Below, piece after piece: positions 5,737 through 5,741 of a stretch of 5,741 bases of DNA. Position 1 is the stretch's first letter, and each line of letters begins with the position of its first letter. This stretch comes from WTJX01 sp045106295 (GTDB lineage: Bacteria > Bacteroidota > Bacteroidia > Cytophagales > JAAEPT01): the NCBI GenBank assembly GCA_045106295.1, contig JBGCEI010000078.1, positions 1 through 5,741 of the forward strand, written 5' to 3'. The notes under the pieces are model-generated. The model did no database searches, was not told the origin of the DNA, and saw only the letters and a list, made by a program, of their open reading frames with translations. A program made the translations under genes and the position numbers.

Positions 5737-5741
5737 ACTTC

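Noticed and set aside
5638..5739. Resemblance of the tail palindrome to an integron attC site (ATCTAAC on the left fits RYYYAAC; GTTAACT on the right nearly fits GTTRRRY).
   Set aside because: The right box has C where a purine is required, the outer three positions of the two boxes do not pair, and there is no integrase or cassette gene in view. It would need other copies or an intI gene nearby to be taken further.
5572..5741. A tRNA gene or the start of an RNA operon in the tail.
   Set aside because: I could not find a T-arm consensus or a cloverleaf arrangement, and the pairing pattern is one long hairpin rather than separate arms.
5572..5741. A partial coding sequence entering from the right.
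   Set aside because: The minus-strand frames read inward from the right edge meet stops within about 35 bases, and I saw no plausible start or protein-like frame on the plus strand.

Overview
The window looks like a chromosomal housekeeping segment of a Bacteroidota bacterium. Cytophagales-like or flavobacterial is my best guess, but the sequence does not settle the order. The evidence is the gene set (GldE, SSB and MutY on one strand; HU, a TPR protein and RNase G on the other), low GC with A/T-rich spacers, no Shine-Dalgarno purine tract before any start, TAnnTTTG-type promoter candidates, and an HU with the RNIS-type arm seen in this phylum.

Left half (1-2521, minus strand): mutY, ssb and gldE run leftward with gaps of 33 and 17 nt and no visible terminator, so they probably form one operon. 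gldE is cut by the left edge after 323 codons. MutY removes adenine opposite 8-oxoguanine, SSB coats single-stranded DNA, and GldE is a CNNM/CBS membrane protein tied by family to gliding motility.

Divergent spacer (2522-2604): it separates mutY from the rightward genes. It is A/T-rich and holds a good -7 match facing mutY.

Right half (2605-5515, plus strand): an HU-family DNA-binding protein (TTG start), a membrane-anchored TPR protein, a 29-residue very basic AURKAIP1/COX24 (mS38/bS22-like) protein, and RNase G/E (GTG start). They are followed by a strong symmetric terminator at 5536-5571. The last two genes suggest a ribosome and RNA theme: a probable small-subunit protein next to an endonuclease family that matures rRNA and degrades mRNA.

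Right end (5572-5741): I see no coding region. Its main content is a roughly 96-nt imperfect palindrome (5641-5736) with about 32 pairable positions in nested blocks. It has no U-tract and no gene to explain it. It may be the end of a mobile or repeat element or a structured RNA, and it is the least explained part of the window. Otherwise the window is conventional, and I found no clear new defence or biosynthetic system.
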